64,000 nt of DNA from Micromonospora halotolerans. Its GTDB lineage: Bacteria; Actinomycetota; Actinomycetes; Mycobacteriales; Micromonosporaceae. Each line of letters starts with the position of its first letter. The stretch's first letter is position 1. The stretch covers positions 2,356,001-2,420,000 of the forward strand of contig NZ_CP134876.1 of assembly GCF_032108445.1 (NCBI RefSeq), read 5' to 3'. The position numbers and the translations under genes are program-made. Below are positions 32,597 to 40,250 of the stretch, piece by piece. Under the pieces are notes generated by a model. That model was given only the letters and a program-made list of their open reading frames with translations. It did not search any database and was not told the DNA's origin.

Positions 32597-33670
32597 GTGA
32601 GTGTCGCGTTGGTGACCGGTTCGGGCGGTCTGATCGGCTCCGAGGCGGCCCGGCACTTCGCCGGGCTCGGTCTCGACGTGGTCGGCATCGACAACGACAT
32701 GCGGCGCTACTTCTTCGGCGAGGACGGCTCGACCGCCTGGAGCCTCGACCGGCTCGCCGGCGAGCTGGGCCGTGCCTACACCCACCACGCCGTGGACATC
32801 CGGGACCGGGACGGCCTGGAGCAGGTCTTCAAGAAGTACGGCTCGGACATCGCCGTGGTGATCCACAGCGCCGCCCAGCCGAGCCACGACTGGGCCGCCA
32901 AGGAGCCGTACACCGACTTCGACGTCAACGCCGGCGGCACGCTCAACGTGCTGGAGAACACCCGGCGGCACGCCATCGACGCGGCGTTCATCCACTGTTC
33001 CACCAACAAGGTCTACGGCGACCGCCCGAACACGCTGCCGCTCATCGAGCTGGAGACGCGCTACGAGCTGCCCGAGGACCACCACTGGTACGACGGCATC
33101 ACCGAGGACATGTCGATCGACGAGTCGCTGCACTCGATCTTCGGCGCCTCGAAGGTCGCCTCGGACGTGATGGTCCAGGAGTACGGCCGGTACTTCGACA
33201 TGAAGACCGCCTGCTTCCGGGGCGGCACGCTGACCGGCCCGGCGCACTCCGCCGCCGAGCTGCACGGCTTCCTGGCCTACCTGATGCGCTGCGTCATGGA
33301 AGGCCGGACGTACAACCTCTTCGGCTACAAGGGGAAGATGGTCCGGGACGCCATCCACTCGCGGGACGTGCTCACCGCGTTCGAGGCGTTCTTCCGCGAG
33401 CCGCGCTCGGCGCAGGTCTACAACCTCGGCGGCGGCCGGCACTCGAACACCTCGCACATCGAGGCGTTCCGGATCGCCGAGGAGATCACCGGCCGGGTAG
33501 CGAAGATCAACTACGTCGAGCAGGCCCGCACCGGCGACCACCAGTGGTACGTGAGCAGCATGGCCCGGTTCGAGGAGCACTACCCGAACTGGAAGATCAC
33601 CTACGACGTGCCGATGATCCTGCGCGAGATCTACGAGGCGAACGTCGACAAGTGGGTGCCGAAGGCATGA
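32597..33670 (+). CDS. NAD-dependent epimerase/dehydratase (CDP-paratose 2-epimerase-like SDR)
   Basis: This 357-residue extended SDR opens with [20 protein letters not shown], the Rossmann Gly motif, and has the acidic NAD-ribose site [18 protein letters not shown]. The region [20 protein letters not shown] and the strand [15 protein letters not shown] are typical of tyvelose/paratose epimerases. At the catalytic YxxxK position it reads [13 protein letters not shown], so Phe stands where Tyr is usual. The substrate is probably a nucleotide sugar for envelope glycans. GTG 32597 has AGGAG 8 bp upstream. It overlaps the next glycosyltransferase gene by 4 bp, forming a two-gene operon. Confidence 0.8.
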   Translation: MSVALVTGSGGLIGSEAARHFAGLGLDVVGIDNDMRRYFFGEDGSTAWSLDRLAGELGRAYTHHAVDIRDRDGLEQVFKKYGSDIAVVIHSAAQPSHDWAAKEPYTDFDVNAGGTLNVLENTRRHAIDAAFIHCSTNKVYGDRPNTLPLIELETRYELPEDHHWYDGITEDMSIDESLHSIFGASKVASDVMVQEYGRYFDMKTACFRGGTLTGPAHSAAELHGFLAYLMRCVMEGRTYNLFGYKGKMVRDAIHSRDVLTAFEAFFREPRSAQVYNLGGGRHSNTSHIEAFRIAEEITGRVAKINYVEQARTGDHQWYVSSMARFEEHYPNWKITYDVPMILREIYEANVDKWVPKA

Positions 33671-34473
33671 CCACCGGCACCAAGCGGAACGTGCTCGGCG
33701 TACTCGTCGACGCGACCGACTACGCCCGGGCGACCGAGGCCGTGGTGGCGGCCGCGCACGACCGCCGCCCGCTGGCCCTCACCGCGCTGGCCGTGCACGG
33801 CGTGATGACCGGGGTGCTCGACCGGGCGCACAACGCCCGGCTCAACTCCTTCGACGTGGTCACCCCCGACGGGCAGCCGGTGCGCTGGGCGCTCAACCTG
33901 CTGCACGGCGCCGGCCTCACCGACCGGGTCTACGGGCCGGAGCTCACCCTGCGGGTGCTCGCCCGCTTCGCCGCCGAGGGGCTGCCGGTCTACCTCTACG
34001 GCTCCACCGAGGCGACCCTGTCCCGCCTGGTCCCGGCCCTGGAGCACAAGTTCCCGGCGCTGAAGATCGCCGGCGTCGAGCCGTCCAAGTTCCGGTCGCT
34101 CCAGCCGGGCGAGGACGCCGAGATCGCCGACCGGATCAAGGCCAGCGGCGCCCGGCTCGTGCTGGTCGGGCTGGGCTGCCCCCGGCAGGAGGTCTTCACC
34201 TACGCCATGCGGCCGCTGCTGGACATGCCGCTGATGGCCGTCGGCGCGGCGTTCGACTACCACGCGGGGCTGCTGCGCAACCCGCCGCCGTGGATGCAGC
34301 GGGCCGGGCTGGAGTGGTTCTGGCGGCTCGGCCTGGAGCCGAAGCGGCTCTGGCGCCGCTACGTCATCCTCAACCCGGCCTACCTGGCCCGGTTGGCCGC
34401 GCAGAAGACCGGCGTGTGGAAGGCCACCCCGCCGCCCCCGGCCACGGAACGCCCGGCCACCTTCGACGTCTGA
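33667..34473 (+). CDS. WecG/TagA/CpsF family glycosyltransferase
   Basis: This 268-residue GT26 enzyme adds a sugar (ManNAc(A)-type in characterised members) to an undecaprenyl-linked acceptor. It has the signature [20 protein letters not shown] with its conserved Asp, [25 protein letters not shown], and [14 protein letters not shown], then [20 protein letters not shown] and a basic C-terminal part that associates with the membrane. Start ATG 33667 overlaps the epimerase stop, suggesting the epimerase makes its donor sugar. Confidence 0.9.
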   Translation: MTTGTKRNVLGVLVDATDYARATEAVVAAAHDRRPLALTALAVHGVMTGVLDRAHNARLNSFDVVTPDGQPVRWALNLLHGAGLTDRVYGPELTLRVLARFAAEGLPVYLYGSTEATLSRLVPALEHKFPALKIAGVEPSKFRSLQPGEDAEIADRIKASGARLVLVGLGCPRQEVFTYAMRPLLDMPLMAVGAAFDYHAGLLRNPPPWMQRAGLEWFWRLGLEPKRLWRRYVILNPAYLARLAAQKTGVWKATPPPPATERPATFDV

Positions 34474-34484
34474 GCCCGCAACGA

Positions 34485-34519
34485 CGTCCGGCGGTCGCCC
34501 CGAGGGGGACCGCCGGACG
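34485..34519 (+). terminator. terminator hairpin after the epimerase operon
   Basis: CGTCCGGCGGTC and GACCGCCGGACG form a perfect 12-bp stem with an 11-nt loop, 11 bp past the stop. The remaining 34520-34757 holds no supported gene. Confidence 0.8.
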
Positions 34520-34757
34520 CCGGTGGGAGAGGTTGGCTCAGGGGACGTTCACCGCCGTGTCGTCGACGACGCTCGGCGTCTGCAGCGGGCCGATCGACGC
34601 TGACCGGTCGTTAAGAGGCTAGGTCAGCGGTGCGGACGCTGTGAACATGCCGGATCCGCCATAACGCCGACGGGATGACCCCTACGGGAGGCGTACGGGA
34701 GGAACCGGGGTGCCGCCCCGGATTCGGTGGGCGTCGATCCGGGCCAGGCTGGACATC

Positions 34758-35360
34758 ATGGACGAGCCTCTCACCGTGCTGCTCCCCGTCGCCGCCGTCT
34801 GGCTGGCCGCCGGCGTGGTGGCGGACGGGCTGCCCCGGCTGGACCGCGCCCGCGCGCTGCGACGGCGTACCGGATGGTTGTCCGCCCTGGTCCTCACCGG
34901 CCTGGCGCTGACCGCGACGGTCCTCGCGGTGGGCCTGCAGAGCGCCGGGGCGACGGCGCTCGACCGGGCCGCCGCCGGGCTCACCATCGCGGCGGCCCCG
35001 GCGCTGGTCGTCGCGGTCTGCACGGTACGCCGGGTCCGGTGGCTGCGGGCCGGCGCGGGCGCGTTCGCCGCCGCGCCGGACACCCCGGCGCCGCACGGGC
35101 TGCGGGCGGCCGCGGCGCATCCCCTGATCGGGCTGCCGCTCCAGGTGACCGCGCTGGCCGCGCTCGGCACGGTGCTGCCGGCCGCGGGAGTCGACCTGTT
35201 CGCGGGACCGGCCGTCACCGGGCCCGCGATCACCGTCGCGGTGCTCGGTGTGATCGCGATCGGGGTACGCCACGCCCTCCGGCACAACCGCCTCGCCGAG
35301 CGGGCGCTGCCGCCGGCGGCCACGGCGTCAGCGCGGGCGGGGCGCCCCCTGCACGTATAG
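34758..35360 (+). CDS. polytopic membrane protein of unknown function
   Basis: This 200-residue, very Ala/Leu-rich protein has about four membrane helices (residues 6-23, 41-60, 74-92 and 126-176 in two hairpins) separated by short Arg-rich loops (RLDRARALRRRTG, CTVRRVRWLRAG, RHALRHNRLAERAL). No family motif is recognised. ATG 34758 is preferred because hydrophobic sequence begins there. The 3' end overlaps the convergent gene at 35328-35726 by 33 bp, so one of the two ends may be mis-set. Confidence 0.6.
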   Translation: MDEPLTVLLPVAAVWLAAGVVADGLPRLDRARALRRRTGWLSALVLTGLALTATVLAVGLQSAGATALDRAAAGLTIAAAPALVVAVCTVRRVRWLRAGAGAFAAAPDTPAPHGLRAAAAHPLIGLPLQVTALAALGTVLPAAGVDLFAGPAVTGPAITVAVLGVIAIGVRHALRHNRLAERALPPAATASARAGRPLHV

Positions 35361-35726
35361 CAGCTCCAGGATCGCCCGGGTCGCCTCGAACCAGCGGTCC
35401 AGCCAGCCCGGCGGGGGCACGCTGCCCTTCGGCGGCAGCTCCATCAGCAGACCGCGCAGCAGCGGATGGTCCACGAGGGACTCCTGCTGCTCCATCGGCC
35501 AGCCGGTCGGCGGGAAGGACGGCTCGGTGAGCGGGTTCGGGTCGAGCGACGGCAGCGAGAGCGGCGGGCCGGGCTGTTCCGGCGCGGCGGCGTCCCGGCC
35601 GATCTCGGCGTCGCCGGAGCCCACCTCGGTGAGGACGCTGTCCCGGCGCGCCCCGCGGTACTTGCCACCGAACCGCTCGGGCTTGCCCGGGCCGTTGGTC
35701 AGATTCTCTGAACCGATCGTCGTCAT
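35328..35726 (-). CDS. small acidic/proline-rich protein of unknown function
   Basis: A 132-residue protein starts MTTIGSENLTNGPGKPERFG and has a disordered middle (PEQPGPPLSLPSLDPNPLTE) and an ordered C-terminal helix region (HPLLRGLLMELPPKG, GWLDRWFEATRAILELLYV). I do not recognise a domain. The C-terminal WLDRWFEATRAILELLY segment looks like a protein-binding amphipathic helix. It stands alone downstream of the XRE/DUF397 pair with a terminator in between. Confidence 0.6.
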   Translation of the reverse strand: MTTIGSENLTNGPGKPERFGGKYRGARRDSVLTEVGSGDAEIGRDAAAPEQPGPPLSLPSLDPNPLTEPSFPPTGWPMEQQESLVDHPLLRGLLMELPPKGSVPPPGWLDRWFEATRAILELLYVQGAPRPR

Positions 35727-35824
35727 CCGTTTCGCCTGCCTCGCTCGGTTGCCGATCTGTGCGGTTCAACGAGGCGGAACGGAACTGGCGACGGGTGCCC
35801 GGGACCGGCCGGCCGCAGACGAAA

Positions 35825-35858
35825 TGGTCCCGCCCGGCGACGCTGCCGGGCGGGACCA
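35825..35858 (-). terminator. terminator hairpin after the DUF397 gene
   Basis: TGGTCCCGCCCGGC and its perfect complement (14-bp stem) with a 6-nt loop, 25 bp past the DUF397 stop. Confidence 0.85.
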
Positions 35859-35882
35859 CGCTTCTGGGGGCGGGTCACCGGG

Positions 35883-36110
35883 TCAGTGCCCGGCGAACGC
35901 ACCGCCCCTGGCGCCGGCGACGAAGGCGTGCCAGTCACCCGGGGCGAAGACTAGGGCCGGGCCCGTCCTGTCCTTCGAGTCCCGGACGCCGACCGCCCCG
36001 GTCACATACGCGACCTCCACACAGTTGTCACAGTTCGGCCCGCTCTTGGAGCTCTTGAACCACGTCGCCTGCGTCAGGTCCACGGGGAACTCCTTGGTCG
36101 CCATTTCCAC
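35883..36110 (-). CDS. DUF397 domain protein
   Basis: This 75-residue protein has the DUF397 pattern: ATWFKSSKSGPNCDNCVEVA, a second strand VGVRDSKDRTGPALVF and the closing PGDWHAFVAGARGGAF. DUF397 genes nearly always accompany XRE/DUF5753 regulators in actinomycetes (WhiJ-type and toxin-antitoxin-like pairs), where the small protein is thought to counter or bind the regulator. The GTG start at 36110 has GGAG 5 bp upstream and lies inside the end of the XRE gene (37-bp overlap), so the two are translated together; ATG 36104 is an alternative. Confidence 0.85.
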   Translation of the reverse strand: MEMATKEFPVDLTQATWFKSSKSGPNCDNCVEVAYVTGAVGVRDSKDRTGPALVFAPGDWHAFVAGARGGAFAGH

Positions 36111-36955
36111 AACGGCTCCTCTGCCAGTTTTGCGATGTGTGCGATGGATTCCTCCGGGCGAATGGCCGCTGCTCGAATGTGATCGAAGATGAAGCTGTAC
36201 TTCTGTAGCTCGTCGCTCTTCTCGAGGAAGAGCCCACCCGTGGCGTTCTCCGCGTACACGACATCGGGATCACTCGGTTCGGGGAAGCTGAGGATCGTGA
36301 AGGTCCCGTCCATGCCGGCGTGCGCGCCCACCTCGAAGGGCAGGACCTGCAACGTCACGTTCGGCAGTTCGGCCACCTCCACCAGCCGTTTGAGCTGGCC
36401 ACGCATCACCGCGTCGCCGCCAACCGGCCGGCTCAGCACCGCCTCATCGAGCACCACCCACAGATCGACCGGATCGTCCTGGGTCAACAACGACTGACGG
36501 CCCAGTCGGACACGCACCCGCTGTTCGACCTGTTCGGCGGTGAAGTCGGGCCGAGCGGCCCGGATCATCGCCCCCGCGTACTCCTCGGTCTCCAACAGGC
36601 CCGGCACGACCTGTTGTTCGTACGCCCGGATCGAGCTGGCCGCCGCCTCCAGTCCCACATACGCCCCGACCAGCACCGTGCTGTACGGATGCCACCAGCC
36701 CTTCTGCCGGGCCTCGCGGGCGATCTGCACCAGCTCGTCGCTCTCGGCGCCGACCACCCCGTAGATGCGGAGCATGTCCCGCACGTCCCGGGGTGTCGCG
36801 GTGGTGTGACCGGTCTCGATACGGGAGATCTTGGAGGCCGAGCACTCCAGCTGCTCGGCGACCGTCTCGATGGTGATGCCGGCGGCTTCCCGCTGCCGGC
36901 GGAGTTCCGCCCCCAGGCGTCGACGCCGGATGGTCGGGCTGCGCCGTTCGCTCAC
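36074..36955 (-). CDS. XRE-family regulator with DUF5753 domain
   Basis: This 293-residue protein has an N-terminal helix-turn-helix (about 12-70: LGAELRRQREAAGITIETVA, CSASKISRIETGHTTATPRD) and a C-terminal DUF5753 ligand/partner domain (about 95-275: YVGLEAAASSIRAYEQQVVP, LLETEEYAGAMIRAA, QVLPFEVGAHAGMDGTFTIL, AENATGGLFLE). It probably binds promoter DNA for development or stress genes and is modulated by its DUF397 partner. GTG 36955 is the start. It has a 630-bp upstream intergenic region with an inverted repeat at 37206-37233. Confidence 0.9.
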   Translation of the reverse strand: MSERRSPTIRRRRLGAELRRQREAAGITIETVAEQLECSASKISRIETGHTTATPRDVRDMLRIYGVVGAESDELVQIAREARQKGWWHPYSTVLVGAYVGLEAAASSIRAYEQQVVPGLLETEEYAGAMIRAARPDFTAEQVEQRVRVRLGRQSLLTQDDPVDLWVVLDEAVLSRPVGGDAVMRGQLKRLVEVAELPNVTLQVLPFEVGAHAGMDGTFTILSFPEPSDPDVVYAENATGGLFLEKSDELQKYSFIFDHIRAAAIRPEESIAHIAKLAEEPLWKWRPRSSPWT

Positions 36956-37585
36956 GACGTCACCCCACGGGACGATGGATGGGGATTCCCGCTCCTCGCG
37001 CGCACCCGGCTACCTCCGGTCGGTCGCGCCCGGTTTCACACCCGCCGTGGGCGCGACCGGCGTACGGCGGGCGAGCGTTCGCGGCAGGGGGTGGTGCCGG
37101 TCATCGACCGGCCGCGACGGGCGAAGCCGGCGTCCAGTGTGCCGCCCCGGGACCTGAGGCTTCAAGCGTCCCGTTCACGTGTCCTGCTCGCGTATCGGCA
37201 AAAGTCGACGTGCAACTTGCATGAAGCACGTCGCTGATGCACTCTGTCGGTATGGCACGGGTTACTCACCGTCTTCGCATGATCTCCGGGCGTGGTCGCA
37301 CCCACGGGCCGCGGGACGGCGGGAGGGGAGCCGTCCCGCGCCCTGTGACCTGCCCCGGGATGAAGACCCCGCCGCTGCACGCCAGCTTGGCTGTGGCGGC
37401 GGGAGCGGTAACCGGGAGCAGCCGGGTGATGGTCGGGTGGCGGTCCGCCACCGCGGGTACGGCCCGACCAGCACCGACCCACTGATCAGCCGGTCCACGA
37501 GGTAGATCCCCCGTCACCGGACCGACCTGTCCCCCAGATCAGCCCACGCCGGCCGCCCGCCGGCCGATCCTTCCCAGGAGCCCAT
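36956..37585. other. 630-bp intergenic region upstream of the XRE/DUF397 pair
   Basis: Reading frames exist on both strands here, but none shows natural protein sequence or a good ribosome-binding site. Apart from the inverted repeat at 37206-37233 and the start signals of the small gene at 37586 I see nothing. The AT content is raised around 37195-37260, consistent with a promoter. Confidence 0.5.
37206..37233. promoter_or_regulatory. inverted repeat, candidate regulator site
   Basis: CGACGTGC (37206-37213) and GCACGTCG (37226-37233) are perfect inverted arms around AACTTGCATGAA, in the most AT-rich stretch of the region. It may be the operator of the XRE/DUF5753 protein. The assignment is by position only. 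Confidence 0.4.
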
Positions 37586-37873
37586 GTGCTTCCCCGCTCC
37601 GGTGACGTACTGCACGTGACGCGCGCGGCGAGTGTCCAGTTCCTCCGACCGATCATGTTCCGGGTCATCCGGGTGCTCGACTGGCCGACCTATGACGGTT
37701 GGCTCTGGCTCGACGGCTACGAGTTGAACGCGGCGGGGGACGCGGTCAACCGGCGGTCGATCTTCGTACAGCAGGAGGGGCTGCGGCACCTCCAGGCCGC
37801 ACCGGCACCGCGCCCGCACACCGTCCGGACGGCCCGCCGTCCGGTGGTCCGGACTCCGGTCCGGGTCGGCTGA
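37586..37873 (+). CDS. small conserved actinobacterial protein, unknown function
   Basis: A 95-residue protein reads PRSGDVLHVTRAASVQFLRP, IMFRVIRVLDWPTYDGWLWL and DGYELNAAGDAVNRRSIFVQ, then a Pro/Arg-rich tail. The ordered part looks like a small beta-rich domain; I recall similar short proteins in other Micromonosporaceae but no function. The GTG start at 37586 has AGGAG 6 bp upstream, better than the overlapping out-of-frame ATG at 37584. Confidence 0.7.
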   Translation: MLPRSGDVLHVTRAASVQFLRPIMFRVIRVLDWPTYDGWLWLDGYELNAAGDAVNRRSIFVQQEGLRHLQAAPAPRPHTVRTARRPVVRTPVRVG

Positions 37874-37973
37874 CCTCACGAATCCCGGTCGGGGGGCGTA
37901 CCGCCGGCCATAGAATCGGTACGCCCACCCCGGCAAACGCTCCACCCCGCGCGCCCCGGACCCTGAACCTGGG

Positions 37974-38417
37974 ATGGTCATGGTCAATCTGCCCGCCGCG
38001 CGGCGGCACCACCGGTCCCGTATCGGCTACGCCTTCGGGCTCCTCGCGTTCCTCGGCGTCGCGACCGCACTCGCGCTCGTGGTCCGCCACCCCGCCTTCT
38101 CCGCGACCCAGGAGTTGACGGAGCCGGTACCGGCTCCGGAGATCACCGTGGCCGGTGAGGGCAACCGGCCGGCCACGGAGGAGGACGGGCCGGCCTGGGT
38201 CGATCCACCGGTGGCCGACGCGCGGGCCGGCGACCTCGTCCCCCCGCCGACCCCCGACCATGCCGGGGGCGGGACCGGGGCCGGGGAGGCCGCGCTCGCG
38301 GAGCACCCGTCGGCCGCCACCGAACTCAGTCGGTCGCTGTTCTACTCCGGCCTGCTCGGCCTCGGCATCTCGCTGGCCGGGCTGGGCCTGGTCGGCACCC
38401 GCCGCCGCCAGTGGTGA
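37974..38417 (+). CDS. membrane protein of unknown function
   Basis: This 147-residue protein has a basic N-terminus (RRHHRSR), a membrane helix (about 18-38, YAFGLLAFLGVATALALVV), a Pro/Glu/Asp-rich linker (45-110) and a second helix near the end (LFYSGLLGLGISLAGLGLVG) followed by TRRRQW. Both ends would lie in the cytoplasm with an external loop of about 80 residues. It could be a sortase-related or signalling accessory, but nothing specific is seen. Start ATG 37974 or ATG 37980. It is convergent with the PASTA gene, with only 3 bp between the stops. Confidence 0.6.
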   Translation: MVMVNLPAARRHHRSRIGYAFGLLAFLGVATALALVVRHPAFSATQELTEPVPAPEITVAGEGNRPATEEDGPAWVDPPVADARAGDLVPPPTPDHAGGGTGAGEAALAEHPSAATELSRSLFYSGLLGLGISLAGLGLVGTRRRQW

Positions 38418-38420
38418 TGC

Positions 38421-39344
38421 TCAGCCGGTGGCGGTGGCCGTCGGCGAGGGCGTCGCGGTGGTGGGGTCCGTCGTCGGCTCCGCGGCCCGGGCGACCACGA
38501 TGCTGACCCGGTCCCCCTCGGCGACCGGCTCACCGGCCTCCGGACTCGTGTCGATCACCGTTCCGGCCGGCCGGTCCGACGTCCGGTACCGCACCCGGTA
38601 GTCCACGCCCAGCCGGTCGAGGGCTGCCCGGGCGGCGGACTCCGGCAGCCCCACCAGCGGCGGCATCGGCACCTCGGCGGCCGCCGTGGTGGTCGGCGGG
38701 CTGCTCGGCGGCGAGCTGCTCGGCGCGGCCGTGCTCGGCGTCGCGCTGGTCTGTGGGGCGGTGCTCGGCGCGGTCGAGGGCGCCAGGCCCGGCTCGGCGC
38801 CGCGGTCCGCCGCGCGGAGCGCCAGCCAGACACCCAGGCCGATCAACGCGATCAGCACCAGCGCGAGGACGCCCAGCAGGATCGGCATCCACCAGCGACG
38901 ACCCGACTGCTCCTCCGGGTACCACTCGCTGCCGGGCTCCGGGTACCCGGCCGGCCGGGGTGGCGGCACTCCGGCGCGCCCGGACCAGGCGGGACTGACC
39001 GGCTCCTCACGGGCGGTGGCGTCGATCGGCCGCCGCGCTCCGGCACCGCCGTCCCCGCGGGGCATCGGGCGGGTCGCGTCGGCGCCCCCGCCGCCGGCCG
39101 GGTTCGTCGGCATCGCCCGGGTGGCGTCGGCATCCTCGGCGCCGGCCGGGTTTCGCGGCATCGGGCGCGTCGCATCGGCATCCTCGCCCCGGGACGGGCC
39201 ACGCGGCATCGCACGGGTCGCGTCCGCGTCCTCTGGCGTGGCGGGGCGGTCGGGTGGCGTGGCGCGGGTGGCGTCCGGGTCGGGAGGCAGGGCCCTCGTG
39301 GCGTCCGGGTCTTCGGCGGGCGGCTCCTGGCGGTCGTCGCTCAT
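38421..39344 (-). CDS. PASTA-domain membrane protein with N-terminal DATR repeats
   Basis: This 307-residue protein has three parts. The cytoplasmic N-terminus (about 1-115) carries six repeats of the core DATR(A/P) in units such as DPDATRALPP, DADATRAMPR and DADATRPMPR, plus one DATAREE. A membrane helix follows (about 152-174, ILLGVLALVLIALIGLGVWL). The external part has a Ser/Thr/Pro linker and one PASTA domain (about 228-292: MPPLVGLPESAARAALDRLG, YRTSDRPAGTVIDTSPEAGE). No kinase domain is present. ATG 39344 has AAAGGACG upstream. It may sense wall material and display phosphothreonine sites to FHA proteins. Confidence 0.75.
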   Translation of the reverse strand: MSDDRQEPPAEDPDATRALPPDPDATRATPPDRPATPEDADATRAMPRGPSRGEDADATRPMPRNPAGAEDADATRAMPTNPAGGGGADATRPMPRGDGGAGARRPIDATAREEPVSPAWSGRAGVPPPRPAGYPEPGSEWYPEEQSGRRWWMPILLGVLALVLIALIGLGVWLALRAADRGAEPGLAPSTAPSTAPQTSATPSTAAPSSSPPSSPPTTTAAAEVPMPPLVGLPESAARAALDRLGVDYRVRYRTSDRPAGTVIDTSPEAGEPVAEGDRVSIVVARAAEPTTDPTTATPSPTATATG

Positions 39345-39445
39345 CGCACGTCCTTTCCCCACCGGGACAGGGCGGCCTGGCCCTCCGCCGTCCACGGTAG
39401 CCGTCCGCCACACCATCGGCCGGCATCAGCGCGCCGCTCCCCCCG

Positions 39446-40135
39446 TCACGGCGAGGGGAGCGGACTGGCGGTCGGCGCGGTGGAAGGGTCGTCGCCGCAG
39501 GTGAGCGTCACCGGGTCGTTCCACCGGGCCGCGCTTCCGGGTACCGGGTCCTGCGCGGTGACCGGACCCTGGCGGCCGGTGCGGTAGCGGGGGTAGAGAC
39601 CGGCCGCCACCAGGTCGTCCGCCGCGTCGGCACAGCCCTGGGCGAGCAGGTCGGGCACGGCGACGGTCGGCGCCGGGCCGGCGACCCAGAGGGTGACGGT
39701 GACGCCGCGCTTCACGGGAGTGCCGGGGTCGGGCGAGGTGCGTTGGACGGTACGGCCGGAGCCGCTGCCGAACACCAGCCGCCAGCCGAGCTTGCGGTCC
39801 CGCAGCTCTCGGCGGGCCTGCTCGAAGTCGGTGCCCACCAGCTGCGGCACGGTCAGGCCTGCGGGTTTGGTGGTGCGCGTACCGGTCGGCCGGTCGTCTC
39901 CGGTGCTCGGCTCCGCGGCGGCCGGAGTGGTGGCGTCGACCGTGGGTGCGGTGGGGCCCGCCGCCGGCGGCGGGGTCGGCCCGTCCGGCTCGCCGGCCAG
40001 GATCCAGCCGCCGCTCGCCCCGATCACCGCCAGCAGGACCATCGCCAGGCCGCCACCGAGGAGCAGCCGGGTCCGGTCCCGCGTGGATTCGGCGCGTACA
40101 CCCGGCTGCCCGTCCGGGTACCCCTCGTCCGTCAT
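39446..40135 (-). CDS. membrane-anchored protein with two PASTA domains
   Basis: This 229-residue protein has a short cytoplasmic N-terminus, a membrane helix (about 23-45, LLLGGGLAMVLLAVIGASGG), a Pro/Thr linker and two PASTA domains (about 95-160: LTVPQLVGTDFEQARRELRD; 163-225: VAVPDLLAQGCADAADDLVA with a Cys pair C-A-D and LTCGDD). It lacks a kinase. With the adjacent DATR/PASTA gene (100 bp downstream, same strand) it makes a pair of stand-alone PASTA proteins. ATG 40135 was chosen as the first start before the membrane helix; the longer frame is shadowed by the opposite gene. Confidence 0.75.
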   Translation of the reverse strand: MTDEGYPDGQPGVRAESTRDRTRLLLGGGLAMVLLAVIGASGGWILAGEPDGPTPPPAAGPTAPTVDATTPAAAEPSTGDDRPTGTRTTKPAGLTVPQLVGTDFEQARRELRDRKLGWRLVFGSGSGRTVQRTSPDPGTPVKRGVTVTLWVAGPAPTVAVPDLLAQGCADAADDLVAAGLYPRYRTGRQGPVTAQDPVPGSAARWNDPVTLTCGDDPSTAPTASPLPSP

Positions 40136-40250
40136 CACGTCCCTCGCCTCAGTCACCGGCGACCGTATCCGGCGCCACCAAGCCCCTCGCGGCCGATCCG
40201 GGCTCCGCCACCACTCGCCGCGCCGACCTTGGGACGCTACGCTCCCCGGC

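Noticed and set aside
34540..34620. Minus-strand frame ending NDRSASIGPLQTPSVVDD
   Set aside because: It looks like the end of a small secreted protein, but a stop precedes it and no start can be found; too short to call even as a pseudogene.
37237..37485. 82-codon frame in the XRE upstream region
   Set aside because: No ribosome-binding site, unnatural composition, and an overlapping frame on the other strand is equally long.
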